Shown here piece after piece: positions 16,468-24,964 of a stretch of 64,000 bases of DNA; the first letter of the stretch is position 1, and the number at the start of each line of letters is the position of its first letter. The notes under the pieces were generated by a model. That model made no database searches. It was given only the letters and a program-made list of their open reading frames with translations, and was not told where the DNA came from. The position numbers and the translations under genes are program-made. The stretch is from JAVBLY01 sp031553035. GTDB taxonomy: Bacteria; Bacillota; Clostridia; Peptostreptococcales; Anaerovoracaceae. The stretch is from assembly GCA_031553035.1 (NCBI GenBank), contig JAVBLY010000006.1:372001-436000 (forward strand), in the 5' to 3' direction.

Positions 16468-17943
16468 ATGATCAAGAATACAGATAACATTAAAAAAGTT
16501 GCTAAGCTTTTATTGAATGTAGCTCTCATAGTATCCATGACTTTTGCATCAATTGAACACACATCTGATTTACTGATACCAAAACATAGATCCATGCGGG
16601 TAGATAGTTTTTATAATTTGCCGGAAAATTCATTAGATGTTTTGTTTGTTGGAAGCAGTAAGTATCTTAGGGGGATATCTCCAAACCAGATATATTTGCA
16701 GACGGGAATATCTTCATATAACAGGAGTTCAGAGCTTATACCTGCAGAGATACAGTATCTATATGTCGTAGACAGCTTTAAAACCCAAAAGCCCAAAGTA
16801 GTTTTTCTAAGCACATCAACATTGACCGGGGGATTTGATGAAGAATGGGGCGAGTACTATTACTATATGTCCATGAATAAAGTAAAATACTCTGAAGAGA
16901 AAAAAGAGATTGCTGAAGCTATCACCAGAGAAAAAATTAAAGGTGTAGGCAGCGCCATGAGTTTGCTTTTCCCAGCAATCAAATACAATGACCGTAAAAA
17001 CTCACTTTTGTATAGAGATAAACTTACATATTCCAACATAAATACCAGAGGGCAGGATCCATACTGGGAGGTTAAAAAGCAACTTCCCGGGCGAGAGAAC
17101 TTTACGGGAAAAATCAACGCCAATACAAATGAAAGTTTCGTATTTGACGCCACGACAAAGGAATATCTGGATAAAACAATTGAATTCTGCAAGCAAAATG
17201 GAGCCCAAGTGGTCATATGCGATGTACCTGGCAGAGAGTGGACAAATGTAAATTACGCCGCAGCAAGATCGCTTGCTAAGGAACACGATGTTGTTCACTT
17301 AGAATGTATGATAAATAAGTACTATGAAAAAATCGATGAAAATACCCAGATAGACTGGCATGATACCAGAAGGCACTATAATGGCTGGGGTGCATACAAC
17401 CTCAACATTTTTCTCGGTACTTTCCTTAACGAAAACTTCGAGTTGGCAGATTACAGAGGGCAGGACAAAGAAATAACAAAGAGCCTTGATGAAGATTATA
17501 AGCAGTATTACTACAGATATCACATGTTTTTGCCAAAAGGTCTAAAGACACCGGGGAATTATTCACTCGACAATCTGGCAAATATGAATAATATTCAGGT
17601 TGTTGAACCAAACTCTTCAAATAAGATATATACATCATTTGAAAATAAGCTTAATAGGGCGAAAATCAAGCATACAACCGACTTTATTGATGTTTCGGGG
17701 AGTAACTCCATCTCTGCAAAAAGATACACGCTAAAAAGCGGTGTGAGCATTATACTTGCCGAATATACATATGAATCAGACCCATGGGTTCTTTCTGTTC
17801 ACAATAAGGAACTTGATTTTGGAGAATCAGGGAAATTCCCCATCGTTGATCCTGCAAATGAGACAGGCTTTATCATGGCACTTGAGGGTACCAAAACGAA
17901 AGATCAGGCAATAAAACTCATTAATATCTACAATGATCTCTAG
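16468..17943 (+). CDS. Membrane-anchored SGNH/DltD-like protein, copy 2
   Basis: A 491-residue paralogue of the preceding gene, similar end to end, with the same N-terminal membrane anchor, nucleophile block (DVLFVGSSKYLRGISPNQIY), Asp/His block (DWHDTRRHYNGWGAYN) and a conserved C-terminal motif SGKFPIVDPANETG. The two are a tandem duplication kept at exactly the same length, with substitutions spread throughout and no frame damage, so both are probably functional. This copy has a normal ribosome site (AAAGGGGG) and likely shares a transcript with copy 1. A role in O-acylation or deacylation of a surface glycan is plausible but unproven. Confidence 0.6.
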   Translation: MIKNTDNIKKVAKLLLNVALIVSMTFASIEHTSDLLIPKHRSMRVDSFYNLPENSLDVLFVGSSKYLRGISPNQIYLQTGISSYNRSSELIPAEIQYLYVVDSFKTQKPKVVFLSTSTLTGGFDEEWGEYYYYMSMNKVKYSEEKKEIAEAITREKIKGVGSAMSLLFPAIKYNDRKNSLLYRDKLTYSNINTRGQDPYWEVKKQLPGRENFTGKINANTNESFVFDATTKEYLDKTIEFCKQNGAQVVICDVPGREWTNVNYAAARSLAKEHDVVHLECMINKYYEKIDENTQIDWHDTRRHYNGWGAYNLNIFLGTFLNENFELADYRGQDKEITKSLDEDYKQYYYRYHMFLPKGLKTPGNYSLDNLANMNNIQVVEPNSSNKIYTSFENKLNRAKIKHTTDFIDVSGSNSISAKRYTLKSGVSIILAEYTYESDPWVLSVHNKELDFGESGKFPIVDPANETGFIMALEGTKTKDQAIKLINIYNDL

Positions 17944-17982
17944 ATGCAATATAGATGTGATATTACTGTAATTTGTAATAAA

Positions 17983-18011
17983 TTGATACCATTAAGCTTT
18001 TGACATATACT
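17983..18011 (+). promoter_or_regulatory. Probable sigma-A promoter for the InlB-repeat gene
   Basis: TTGATA (17983-17988) and TATACT (18006-18011) are separated by 17 bases. Transcription would begin near 18018, downstream of the first in-frame start-like codon (18000), which supports ATG 18063 as the true start. Confidence 0.6.
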
Positions 18012-18062
18012 ATGATTGTAGTTAGTCAATACACTGTAGGGGATTTTAAAGGAGGGGTAAAA

Positions 18063-18839
18063 ATGAATAATGTATTATCAAAAAGAATGATCTTACTTTT
18101 TGTTTTAGTTTTCCTGTTCACATGTGTTGTTTCAGTACCTATTATTGGCAAAAATGATATTGTTGATGCCAAGTCAAAGACGGTGAGGATTACGTTTTAT
18201 GCCAATGGCGGAGTTTTTGAAGCAAAAAAACACAAAGGGAAAAGATACACAGGAAAACACATCAAATATGGAAGTCGTATAAATGGTATGCCTAAAGTTA
18301 AGAGAACCGGTTATGTATTGTTAGGTTGGTATACAAAGAAAAAAGGTGGGAAGCAGGTATATTCTACTACTAAACTGAGAAAGAATACAAAAGTTTATGC
18401 AAAATGGTCAAGACCATTCAGTGTCAATCAAAAGCGTGTTGGGCTGTTGGGAAAGAAGTTAGCATCTTCAAGCCGAATAAGCCCTGTTCTAGGAGAGATA
18501 CTGAGCAATGATATGCTAATGACTGTTGATGGCTATATTTGCGAATACTATTGGGACAACTATAAGGGTTATTTATGGACAAGAGAATTTCATGATAATT
18601 CATGTGTACCTTTTGAGATTGATGGAAGGGCAAATAGATTTGTCAATATAAATAAGACTTACTATTACAAAACATTTATGAAAAAATTGCAAGTTTCAAA
18701 ATACAAAGTAGAGCATTCATATCTTACATTCAAAAAAAATAACTTAGAATGGACTATTACTTTGGACAAGACTAAGGTAAGTTCTAAATCTTATACCTCA
18801 ATAAAGCTGATTGATTTTCCGCTTGACATCATAGAATAA
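18063..18839 (+). CDS. Secreted protein with one InlB B-repeat
   Basis: A 258-residue exported protein. A signal peptide (residues ~8-35, ending near DIVDAKS) is followed by one InlB B-repeat (Listeria-Bacteroides repeat): TVRITFYANGGVFE, RTGYVLLGWYTKKKGG, then VYAKWS. The remaining ~150 residues match no family I recognise and carry several Tyr/Trp-rich strands. The start is ATG 18063, with a strong AAGGAGG site just upstream. It stands alone behind its own promoter at the edge of the surface island. InlB repeats are common in adhesion and wall-associated proteins of clostridia. The partner is unknown. Confidence 0.65.
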   Translation: MNNVLSKRMILLFVLVFLFTCVVSVPIIGKNDIVDAKSKTVRITFYANGGVFEAKKHKGKRYTGKHIKYGSRINGMPKVKRTGYVLLGWYTKKKGGKQVYSTTKLRKNTKVYAKWSRPFSVNQKRVGLLGKKLASSSRISPVLGEILSNDMLMTVDGYICEYYWDNYKGYLWTREFHDNSCVPFEIDGRANRFVNINKTYYYKTFMKKLQVSKYKVEHSYLTFKKNNLEWTITLDKTKVSSKSYTSIKLIDFPLDIIE

Positions 18840-18847
18840 AATAATTC

Positions 18848-18877
18848 TTGAAATTTATTTGCTAGCTATGATACAAT
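18848..18877 (+). promoter_or_regulatory. rplS promoter
   Basis: TTGAAA (18848-18853) and TACAAT (18872-18877) are 18 bases apart, and a TG one base before the -10 makes it an extended -10. Transcription should start near 18884, giving a leader of about 86 bases. rplS thus has its own promoter rather than being read from an upstream trmD. Confidence 0.7.
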
Positions 18878-18883
18878 AACGAA

Positions 18884-18969
18884 TGTTATTACGGACGGTC
18901 CTCTGTATATAGATTCGGGATGAATCAAGCGATACAAGAACGTCTTGGGAAGAGAGGAGGAAATAACAT
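18884..18969 (+). promoter_or_regulatory. Structured rplS leader (probable L19 leader RNA)
   Basis: The leader can fold into a three-helix shape. TCCTCT (18899-18904) pairs with AGAGGA (18953-18958). Inside it, GATTC/GAATC (18912-18926) and CAAGA/TCTTG (18935-18947) form two small hairpins. The closing helix covers the start of the GGAGG ribosome site (18956-18960), so folding would block translation. This fits autogenous control as known for ribosomal protein leaders in Firmicutes, including L19. I assigned it by pairing and position, not by a model search. Confidence 0.6.
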
Positions 18970-19317
18970 ATGAATACGATAGATGCTATAACACAGGAAT
19001 ACTTAAAAGAAGATGTTCCGCAGATAGGAATAGGCGATACTGTTAAAGTACACATCAAGATCAAAGAAGGAACCAGAGAAAGGATCCAGATCTTCGAAGG
19101 CTTTGTACTTAAAAAACAAAACGGCGGCGTAGGCGAAACATTCACAGTGAGAAGAATCGCTTCCGGTGTAGGTGTCGAAAAGACATTCCCCGTACATTCA
19201 CCGCTGGTGGACAAAGTCGAAGTTGTCAAACATGGTGATGTGAGAAGAGCAAAGCTGAACTACATGAGACAGCGTACAGGTAAATCAGCCAGAATCAAAT
19301 CAAGAGAAAGAGACTAA
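18970..19317 (+). CDS. rplS: 50S ribosomal protein L19
   Basis: A 115-residue ribosomal protein of the large subunit, at the interface with the small subunit. The sequence fits the family from end to end: PQIGIGDTVKVHIKIKEG, RERIQIFEGFVL, FTVRRIASGVGVEKTFPVHSP and RRAKLNYMRQRTGKSARIK. It has a strong AGGAGG site, its own promoter and a structured leader, and ends at a clear terminator. In many Firmicutes it follows rimM-trmD; here the upstream neighbours are surface-protein genes, so the usual order is broken on that side. Downstream rbgA and rnhB keep the ancestral order. Confidence 0.98.
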   Translation: MNTIDAITQEYLKEDVPQIGIGDTVKVHIKIKEGTRERIQIFEGFVLKKQNGGVGETFTVRRIASGVGVEKTFPVHSPLVDKVEVVKHGDVRRAKLNYMRQRTGKSARIKSRERD

Positions 19318-19318
19318 T

Positions 19319-19346
19319 CAAAAAGGGACTGCGGTCCCTCTTTTTA
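19319..19346 (+). terminator. Rho-independent terminator after rplS
   Basis: GGGAC (19325-19329), a TGCG loop and GTCCC (19334-19338) form a short GC stem flanked by an A-run and a run of five T (19341-19345). It lies a few bases past the rplS stop codon and separates rplS from rbgA. Confidence 0.85.
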
Positions 19347-19357
19347 ATGGTGCTTCT

Positions 19358-19425
19358 CTAATCGCTATGCGATTAGCAAGAAGACCTTATGCTAATTTTT
19401 CACAAATCTATGATTTGTAGAAAAA
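19358..19425. repeat. Two adjacent hairpins with TAT loops before rbgA
   Basis: CTAATCGC-TAT-GCGATTAG (19358-19376) is a perfect 8-base inverted repeat with a TAT loop. Twenty bases on, TTTTTCACAAATC-TAT-GATTTGTAGAAAAA (19396-19425) is a longer inverted repeat with one bulged A, also looped by TAT. Its T/A-rich arms could act as a terminator in either direction. They may be protein-binding operators, a second terminator, or a small dispersed repeat. Confidence 0.5.
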
Positions 19426-19447
19426 TGTCGTATACTAAGGAATTATT

Positions 19448-20284
19448 ATGAATAACATTAACTGGTACCCGGGGCATATGAAAAAAACGAGAGAGATGAT
19501 AAATGAAAATCTCAAACTTGTTGATGTTGTAATTGAAGTCATTGATGCAAGGATACCGGTTTCCGGGCGTAACCCCATAATCAATGAGTTGATCAGTGGC
19601 AAAGACCATGTTCTAGTACTCAATAAAGCTGATCTTGCCGATGAATTAAAAACTGATCAGTGGTTGGATCATTTCCGGAAATTGAAAATAGATACATTAA
19701 AACTAAATAGTAAAGAGGGTAATGGTATCAAGCCCCTCATAAAAAAAATGGAAAATCGAAACATGAAGAAAAGCATGTCTGGCAATAAAAAGCCTTTTCG
19801 GATAATGATCGTAGGTGTTCCCAATTCCGGTAAATCTTCGTTGATCAATCGTCTTACCGGGAAAAAGACTGTTGCCGTCGGTAATATCCCGGGGTTCACA
19901 AAGGGGAAACAATGGGTGACATTGGGAAACAAGATGCAGCTTCTTGACACTCCCGGCATTCTATGGCCAAAATTTGAAGACCCGAAAGTCGGCCTTGATC
20001 TGGCGTTCTGTGGATCCATAAGAGATGAAATAATGGATGTTGCTGATCTGGCGCTTGAGCTGATCAAAGTTTTATCTATTCTATATCCAGACCTCCTCAC
20101 AGAGAGATATAAAATCGATTCTTTGGAGGAGACTGCTCTCATGACAATGGATAAAATCGCTGAAAGCAGAGGTTTGATATTGCCTGGCAAAAAGATCGAT
20201 TATGAGAGGACAGGCAGAATGATTATGGATGAATTCAGAGCCGGGAGGATTGGACAGATAACACTGGAGAATATCGGTGAATAA
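19448..20284 (+). CDS. rbgA: Ribosome biogenesis GTPase RbgA (YlqF)
   Basis: A 278-residue circularly permuted GTPase needed for late 50S subunit assembly. The N terminus INWYPGHMKKTREMI is diagnostic. The G motifs come in permuted order: NKAD (G4, near residue 59), then GVPNSGKSS (G1, near 123), then DTPG (G3, near 167). A C-terminal helical domain binds rRNA. AAGGA precedes the ATG and TATACT (19431-19436) may be a -10. The gene overlaps rnhB by 8 bases, the standard Firmicutes rbgA-rnhB pair. Confidence 0.96.
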   Translation: MNNINWYPGHMKKTREMINENLKLVDVVIEVIDARIPVSGRNPIINELISGKDHVLVLNKADLADELKTDQWLDHFRKLKIDTLKLNSKEGNGIKPLIKKMENRNMKKSMSGNKKPFRIMIVGVPNSGKSSLINRLTGKKTVAVGNIPGFTKGKQWVTLGNKMQLLDTPGILWPKFEDPKVGLDLAFCGSIRDEIMDVADLALELIKVLSILYPDLLTERYKIDSLEETALMTMDKIAESRGLILPGKKIDYERTGRMIMDEFRAGRIGQITLENIGE

Positions 20285-20939
20285 AGCGGAAAGAGAAGTA
20301 TTTTTAAAGCAGAAGCTGCATGAGATGAAGGCTTATGAACGTTCACTGTATTTAGATGGATATCTTGCCATTGCAGGGACAGATGAGGTAGGACGAGGAC
20401 CATTGGCAGGCCCGGTAGTTGCTGCTACCGTCGTTTTACCCGAAAATTTTAATATACTGGGGATAGATGATTCAAAGAAGCTGTCGGCAAAGAAAAGGGA
20501 TGAGCTGTTCGACTTGATCAATGAATCTGCGTTGTCTGTCGGAATATCCTTTATCCCTAACGACCTGATTGATGAAATCAATATTCTTAATGCCACAAAA
20601 GAAGCAATGAAAAAATCCTTGATCCAGGCAAATAATAACTTGATTGAAGATTTTGAGAGTAAAATAGAATATCTTCTTATAGATGCAGTTGAGCTAAATG
20701 ACATCGAAATCCCTCAAAAAAACATTATTAAAGGAGATGAAAAAAGCATATCTATCGCAGCTGCATCTATAGTTGCGAAAGTTACCAGAGATAGGTTTAT
20801 GATAGAAATGGATGATGAATATCCCGGATATGATTTTGCGTCTAATAAGGGATATGGAACAAAGAAGCATTACGAGGGAATAAAAAGGATAGGTACTTGC
20901 CCTATCCATAGAAAGACATTTTTAAAAGGCTATATTTGA
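20277..20939 (+). CDS. rnhB: Ribonuclease HII
   Basis: A 220-residue RNase HII, which cuts RNA in RNA-DNA hybrids and removes misincorporated ribonucleotides. The catalytic motif GTDEVGRGPLAGPVVAA holds Asp36 and Glu37. Later acidic residues (DAVEL and DDEYPGYDFASNKGYGTKKH) complete the site. The start is GTG 20277, overlapping the end of rbgA, with GGAG upstream. Its stop lies only 4 bases from the end of the convergent phosphodiesterase gene, so no terminator fits between them. Confidence 0.96.
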   Translation: MNKAEREVFLKQKLHEMKAYERSLYLDGYLAIAGTDEVGRGPLAGPVVAATVVLPENFNILGIDDSKKLSAKKRDELFDLINESALSVGISFIPNDLIDEINILNATKEAMKKSLIQANNNLIEDFESKIEYLLIDAVELNDIEIPQKNIIKGDEKSISIAAASIVAKVTRDRFMIEMDDEYPGYDFASNKGYGTKKHYEGIKRIGTCPIHRKTFLKGYI

Positions 20940-20943
20940 TCTA

Positions 20944-22347
20944 TCAGTAGAATCTGTAATTTGATGTCAGGTAATCAACGCCCAAAATATGTATAAATTC
21001 ATATGCCGTCAATCGCTTGTTGACTGTATAAACCCCAACCTCCAGACCGGCATTTTTGATCATGCTTACTTCAATTTTCGATAAAGTGTTGTAGTGTGAG
21101 GATATCCCTTCAATTCCATTAGCTTTTGCCCAGTTTATTTCTGCCGCAAGGAGTTCACCTCTTGACTTGGTCAGAAATGTTGTATGAATGTCTTGATCAT
21201 GTGCCTTTATTTTTTCCAAAGTGTCTTCACTGTATGAAAGAATGGTTGTTTTGTTGCTTAATCCATACAATTCCAGCTTAGAGATGATCTTTTCTGCACC
21301 CTCATCTGTCAAGGGATGCCCCTTGCTGGTTTTTACTTCAACTATAGGCCTTGTAGCAGGGTATTTCTTTACCACGTTTAAAAAATCGTCAAGTGAAGGG
21401 ATTTTCTCATTAGGATACTTCCTTATTTCTGTGCCCGATGTAAGCTTTATTGTTGAAAGTTGCTCAAATGTTTTTTCGAGGATCGAGCCTGTTTGTGAAG
21501 TCATTCTGTCCAGTGTTGAATCATGCATTACCACAAAATCAGTCTCCGCCTTGATATCATTAGAGTCTGTTTCAATTGCGCCTTCAGTCATTTCGATTTC
21601 TTTTTCCACTTCCCAGATATCACATTCAACTCCCTGAAAGCCATTCTGACAAGCTAGCTTAAATGCTGTCATGGAATTCTCCGGTGCGTGGCCGCTAAGT
21701 CCTCTATGTGCAATATAATTTGTATCGTTTTTTCTCAGTGATTCTGATGTGATTCGAACCTTTCGTTTTACCTTGGATCCGTCTCTTGCATAGGCAGTTA
21801 TTGTAACTTTGCCATCTCTTTTATAGGTTACTTTGCCCTGATCATTGACCGTGGCAATTCTTGTGTCGCTGGATCTCCAAACAATTCTTTTATGTGAAGA
21901 GCTTCTAGGATAAACTGCGGCATCCAAATCCAATCGGTTACCTTTTACAACAGTATTCCCTCCTGAAGTTTTGATGCTGGTTACAGGAGTCCCTACGATG
22001 ACTTTGATCCTTTTTTTCTTTTTAGATCCGTCTCTGGCATATGCTGTTATATAAGTGGTGCCTTTTTTCTTTGCTTTGATTACTCCCTTTTGCGAGATAG
22101 TAGCCACCTTTTTATTGCTGGATTTGAACTTCATTTTTTTGCTTGCCCTGGAAGGGGAAACTGAAATCTTTAATTTGACCATTGCTCCTTTTTTAATAGT
22201 TTTTACATAATTTGTTGCATTAGTGAATTTTATTGTTTTTACTTTTGCTTTTGAAGCTGCATAAGTCTGATCATGTAATACAAAAGCAGGCATTAATAAA
22301 AAAAGTATAAGCAACAAACAAATTTTTCTTGTGTTTATTTGATTCAT
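20944..22347 (-). CDS. Secreted glycerophosphodiester phosphodiesterase with two N-terminal Big_2 domains
   Basis: A 467-residue exported enzyme. A signal peptide (residues ~8-31, ending YAAS) is followed by two Lys-rich Ig-like Big_2 domains (~residues 35-205; KKVATISQKGVIKAKK and TRIATVNDQGKVTYKR), then a GDPD domain. The catalytic motifs are present: IAHRGLSGHAPENSMTAF, VECDIWEV and VVMHDSTLDRMT. Such enzymes hydrolyse glycerophosphodiesters to glycerol-3-phosphate and an alcohol, and secreted forms can act on teichoic acids or deacylated lipids. An insertion rich in acidic residues lies between the Glu/Asp motif and the HD motif. The Ig domains probably hold it at the wall. AGGGG precedes the start. 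A TagD-type gene lies close by. Confidence 0.88.
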   Translation of the reverse strand: MNQINTRKICLLLILFLLMPAFVLHDQTYAASKAKVKTIKFTNATNYVKTIKKGAMVKLKISVSPSRASKKMKFKSSNKKVATISQKGVIKAKKKGTTYITAYARDGSKKKKRIKVIVGTPVTSIKTSGGNTVVKGNRLDLDAAVYPRSSSHKRIVWRSSDTRIATVNDQGKVTYKRDGKVTITAYARDGSKVKRKVRITSESLRKNDTNYIAHRGLSGHAPENSMTAFKLACQNGFQGVECDIWEVEKEIEMTEGAIETDSNDIKAETDFVVMHDSTLDRMTSQTGSILEKTFEQLSTIKLTSGTEIRKYPNEKIPSLDDFLNVVKKYPATRPIVEVKTSKGHPLTDEGAEKIISKLELYGLSNKTTILSYSEDTLEKIKAHDQDIHTTFLTKSRGELLAAEINWAKANGIEGISSHYNTLSKIEVSMIKNAGLEVGVYTVNKRLTAYEFIHILGVDYLTSNYRFY

Positions 22348-22355
22348 AAAATCCC

Positions 22356-23537
22356 CTAGTTAGTTTTAATGTTTCTTTCCGCGGGCTTTTTACTGTTTTT
22401 AGCCGCTTTGTTGATCAATGTGATAGGTGGTATCTTGTTCCATGGTATCATATTAAAAATCAATGATAAAGTTATTCCGATAATAAATGCGATTATTGCC
22501 TGAACAAAAATTACTATGACGGGGTTCAATCCTGTATTCAGGAACCAACCATTTGTATAGAAAATATCAAGTATCATCCAATGCATGAGATAAACTATTA
22601 AAGTTGTTCCGGATATTTTGGAAATGATTTTTTTTGCTCTGTCTGAATATTGGATATTGTTGAAGGTCGTTGTGAAGAATAAGAATAGAGCAACATTTTT
22701 GAAAAAACATGTAATAGAAAATTTTTGATTCATTACATAGCCTTTTGCAAATCCATACTCATTGAACTGCCAGTAATTCACATAAAATGCAACAAATATC
22801 GATAAGATACCAAGCACATATACAATATTCCGAACCGCTTTCGATGGTTTATATGTATAAATTATATATCCAAATAGAAACCATGTAGCATACTGGCAGA
22901 TTGAACTGACAGGTGATAGCCGGATTATGTACTTGATTTGATCATTATAAAAAGGCAAATTCGGAATTGAGAGAATTGAGGTTAGAAAGAGTGCGATAAC
23001 AAAAATCACTATCATATACTTAAAGACCTGCACATTAGAGTTTTCTGTAATCAACCTCATAACGGGGGCAAGTGTATAAAGTGCGATCATCATCGGTATG
23101 TACCAAAGGTGCACCGGCTCATGCAGGGCCTGCTGCGAAAGTGTTTTGAATGTTATTTCGACTTCGCTCCCCAGCTTAGTTAAATCATAATAGGCATAAA
23201 TATAGCACCACGCTATATATGCACAGGTTAGTTTAAAAATATTTTTGATCCATATTTTTTTGATGGTGACTTTTCTGGTCGGTGTCAAAAAAAATATTCC
23301 GCTGACCATGACAAATAGTACTGTCGGAGCGGAAAAAGCAGTTCTAAAAAAAACAGTCCAATAATAGTCCGTTGTTCCAGGCTCGGAAATCGCAAAATAA
23401 CTTGGCAATTGCATCAATGAGCTGTGCATGAGTATTACGATGAAACAAGAAGTGATTCTTAACAAGTCGACAGAGTAATCTCGCCCGCCTTCTCCAAACA
23501 TGGTGGGGGCTTTATCGGTGCTGATAATTTCTAGCAT
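22356..23537 (-). CDS. Membrane acyltransferase family 3 protein
   Basis: A 393-residue integral membrane protein of the acyltransferase-3 family (OatA/OafA membrane domain), with about ten membrane spans. The signature start is DYSVDLLRITSCFIVILMHSSL, where the His lies in the catalytic first span. HEPVHLWYIPMMIALYTLAP is also typical. Such proteins move acyl groups, often acetyl, onto surface sugars. It lies 8 bases upstream of the phosphodiesterase gene on the same strand and is probably co-transcribed with it. The ATG follows AGGAG. It lacks the SGNH tail of OatA-type fusions. Confidence 0.85.
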   Translation of the reverse strand: MLEIISTDKAPTMFGEGGRDYSVDLLRITSCFIVILMHSSLMQLPSYFAISEPGTTDYYWTVFFRTAFSAPTVLFVMVSGIFFLTPTRKVTIKKIWIKNIFKLTCAYIAWCYIYAYYDLTKLGSEVEITFKTLSQQALHEPVHLWYIPMMIALYTLAPVMRLITENSNVQVFKYMIVIFVIALFLTSILSIPNLPFYNDQIKYIIRLSPVSSICQYATWFLFGYIIYTYKPSKAVRNIVYVLGILSIFVAFYVNYWQFNEYGFAKGYVMNQKFSITCFFKNVALFLFFTTTFNNIQYSDRAKKIISKISGTTLIVYLMHWMILDIFYTNGWFLNTGLNPVIVIFVQAIIAFIIGITLSLIFNMIPWNKIPPITLINKAAKNSKKPAERNIKTN

Positions 23538-23779
23538 GTTTTCTCCTATACATCTTACATCTTGATAAATAATTTTTAAGCAATATTAACCATACTATTA
23601 TCTAATATTAAAATGCAATTTTTATAGTTTATATGTGAATTTATTATGAAGTTCTCAATCTAGACCTTGTTTTTTGCAGATTCTTGGGATATTTTATATT
23701 AGATATGAGTATATTGGGGTATATTTACGATATAAAATAAGGGGATGCACTTAAGAGTTTATTTAAAGGGGAAAAGAAA
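23538..23779. other. AT-rich divergent intergenic region
   Basis: A 242-base very AT-rich gap between the divergent acyltransferase and GDSL-hydrolase genes. It must hold both promoters. Several TATA-like hexamers are present (for example around 23735), but none has a convincing -35 at the right distance. No gene, RNA fold or strong inverted repeat was seen. Confidence 0.5.
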
Positions 23780-24952
23780 ATGAGTATCAGTTTAAAAAGA
23801 ACGATATGTTTATTCGTTGTAATGTTATTCGTGGTTAATATTCCGTTTCTATGCATGGATAGTTTTTCTGTTGATGCCGCTTCAAAAAAGAAGGTAGTAT
23901 TCAATGCCAACAAAGGAAGAGTAAGTAAAACTGTAAAATATGTAAAAAAAGGCAGGACATATGGAACCCTCCCGACTCCAAAAAGGTCAGGGTATGGATT
24001 TCTTGGGTGGTTCACCAGAAAAAGCGGTGGAACCAAAATCACATCTTCTACGAAAGTCACAACCACAAAGAAAAGAACTCTTTATGCTCACTGGGGCAAA
24101 AAGCTTACTGTTTATTTTAATGCAAACAATGGCAGTGTTTCCACAAAGAAAAAAACAATAACCAGATATAAAAAATATTATACACTTCCAACTCCAACGC
24201 GAGAAGGTTATATTTTTATGGGATGGTATACTAAAAAATCCGGCGGTAAGGTGGTTACCAGAAGTACAATCGTAAAGGCTAAAAAGAGCTATACTCTTTA
24301 TGCGAGATGGAAGGAAAAAATAAAAGTTGCGTGTGTTGGTGCAAGCATCGTATATGGCACAGGCTTAAGCTCCAGAAATACATATTCATATCCTGCTCAA
24401 CTTCAAGCAAAACTGGGTAAGTACTATAATGTAAATAATTATGGTGCAAGCGGAACAACCGTTGGGCTTTATACAGGAAAATCATATCTGGATACTTCAA
24501 ATTTTATGACAAGCTATACTATGGGTGCAGACGAAATATTTATCTTGCTTGGAACAAACGATACGAATAAAGCATTTTGGAGAGATTTCCTAAGTGACAC
24601 CCAAACAGGTGATGAAGAAGAGTTAATTCCATTTGAAACAATGGCAAAGGAATATATAAGGGACTACAAAGTCTTGTTAAGGCTTTATGAAAGAAGTGCC
24701 GCTAATTCTGATATAAATATCATGACATTACCTGATATATTGGACGAAGAAAGAAATGGCAATAAGTATTATATGGAACTTATACCATATTTAAATGAAG
24801 AACTTGAAAATTTGGCTGTCAATAATGGATACGGGTTTATAGATGCAAATGCAGCATTCAAAAACCAACCATCATATTATTCATATGATGGTATTCATAT
24901 AACCAGTACCGGCGCAAAGAAACTGGCTGATCTTGCTAAAGGTAAAGTTTAA
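23780..24952 (+). CDS. Secreted GDSL/SGNH hydrolase with two InlB B-repeats
   Basis: A 390-residue exported protein. A signal peptide (residues ~8-35) is followed by two InlB B-repeats (~residues 36-105 and 112-180; RSGYGFLGWFTRKSGG and REGYIFMGWYTKKSGG), then an SGNH hydrolase domain of ~205 residues. The catalytic blocks are clear: VACVGASIVYG (Ser), YGASGTT (Gly), LLGTNDTN (Asn) and YDGIHITSTGA (Asp-x-x-His). It is probably an esterase acting on an acylated surface polymer. AAAGGGG precedes the ATG. It is transcribed away from the acyltransferase gene, an arrangement that could balance adding and removing acyl groups. The substrate is unknown. Confidence 0.85.
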   Translation: MSISLKRTICLFVVMLFVVNIPFLCMDSFSVDAASKKKVVFNANKGRVSKTVKYVKKGRTYGTLPTPKRSGYGFLGWFTRKSGGTKITSSTKVTTTKKRTLYAHWGKKLTVYFNANNGSVSTKKKTITRYKKYYTLPTPTREGYIFMGWYTKKSGGKVVTRSTIVKAKKSYTLYARWKEKIKVACVGASIVYGTGLSSRNTYSYPAQLQAKLGKYYNVNNYGASGTTVGLYTGKSYLDTSNFMTSYTMGADEIFILLGTNDTNKAFWRDFLSDTQTGDEEELIPFETMAKEYIRDYKVLLRLYERSAANSDINIMTLPDILDEERNGNKYYMELIPYLNEELENLAVNNGYGFIDANAAFKNQPSYYSYDGIHITSTGAKKLADLAKGKV

Positions 24953-24964
24953 TTATTCGAAAAT

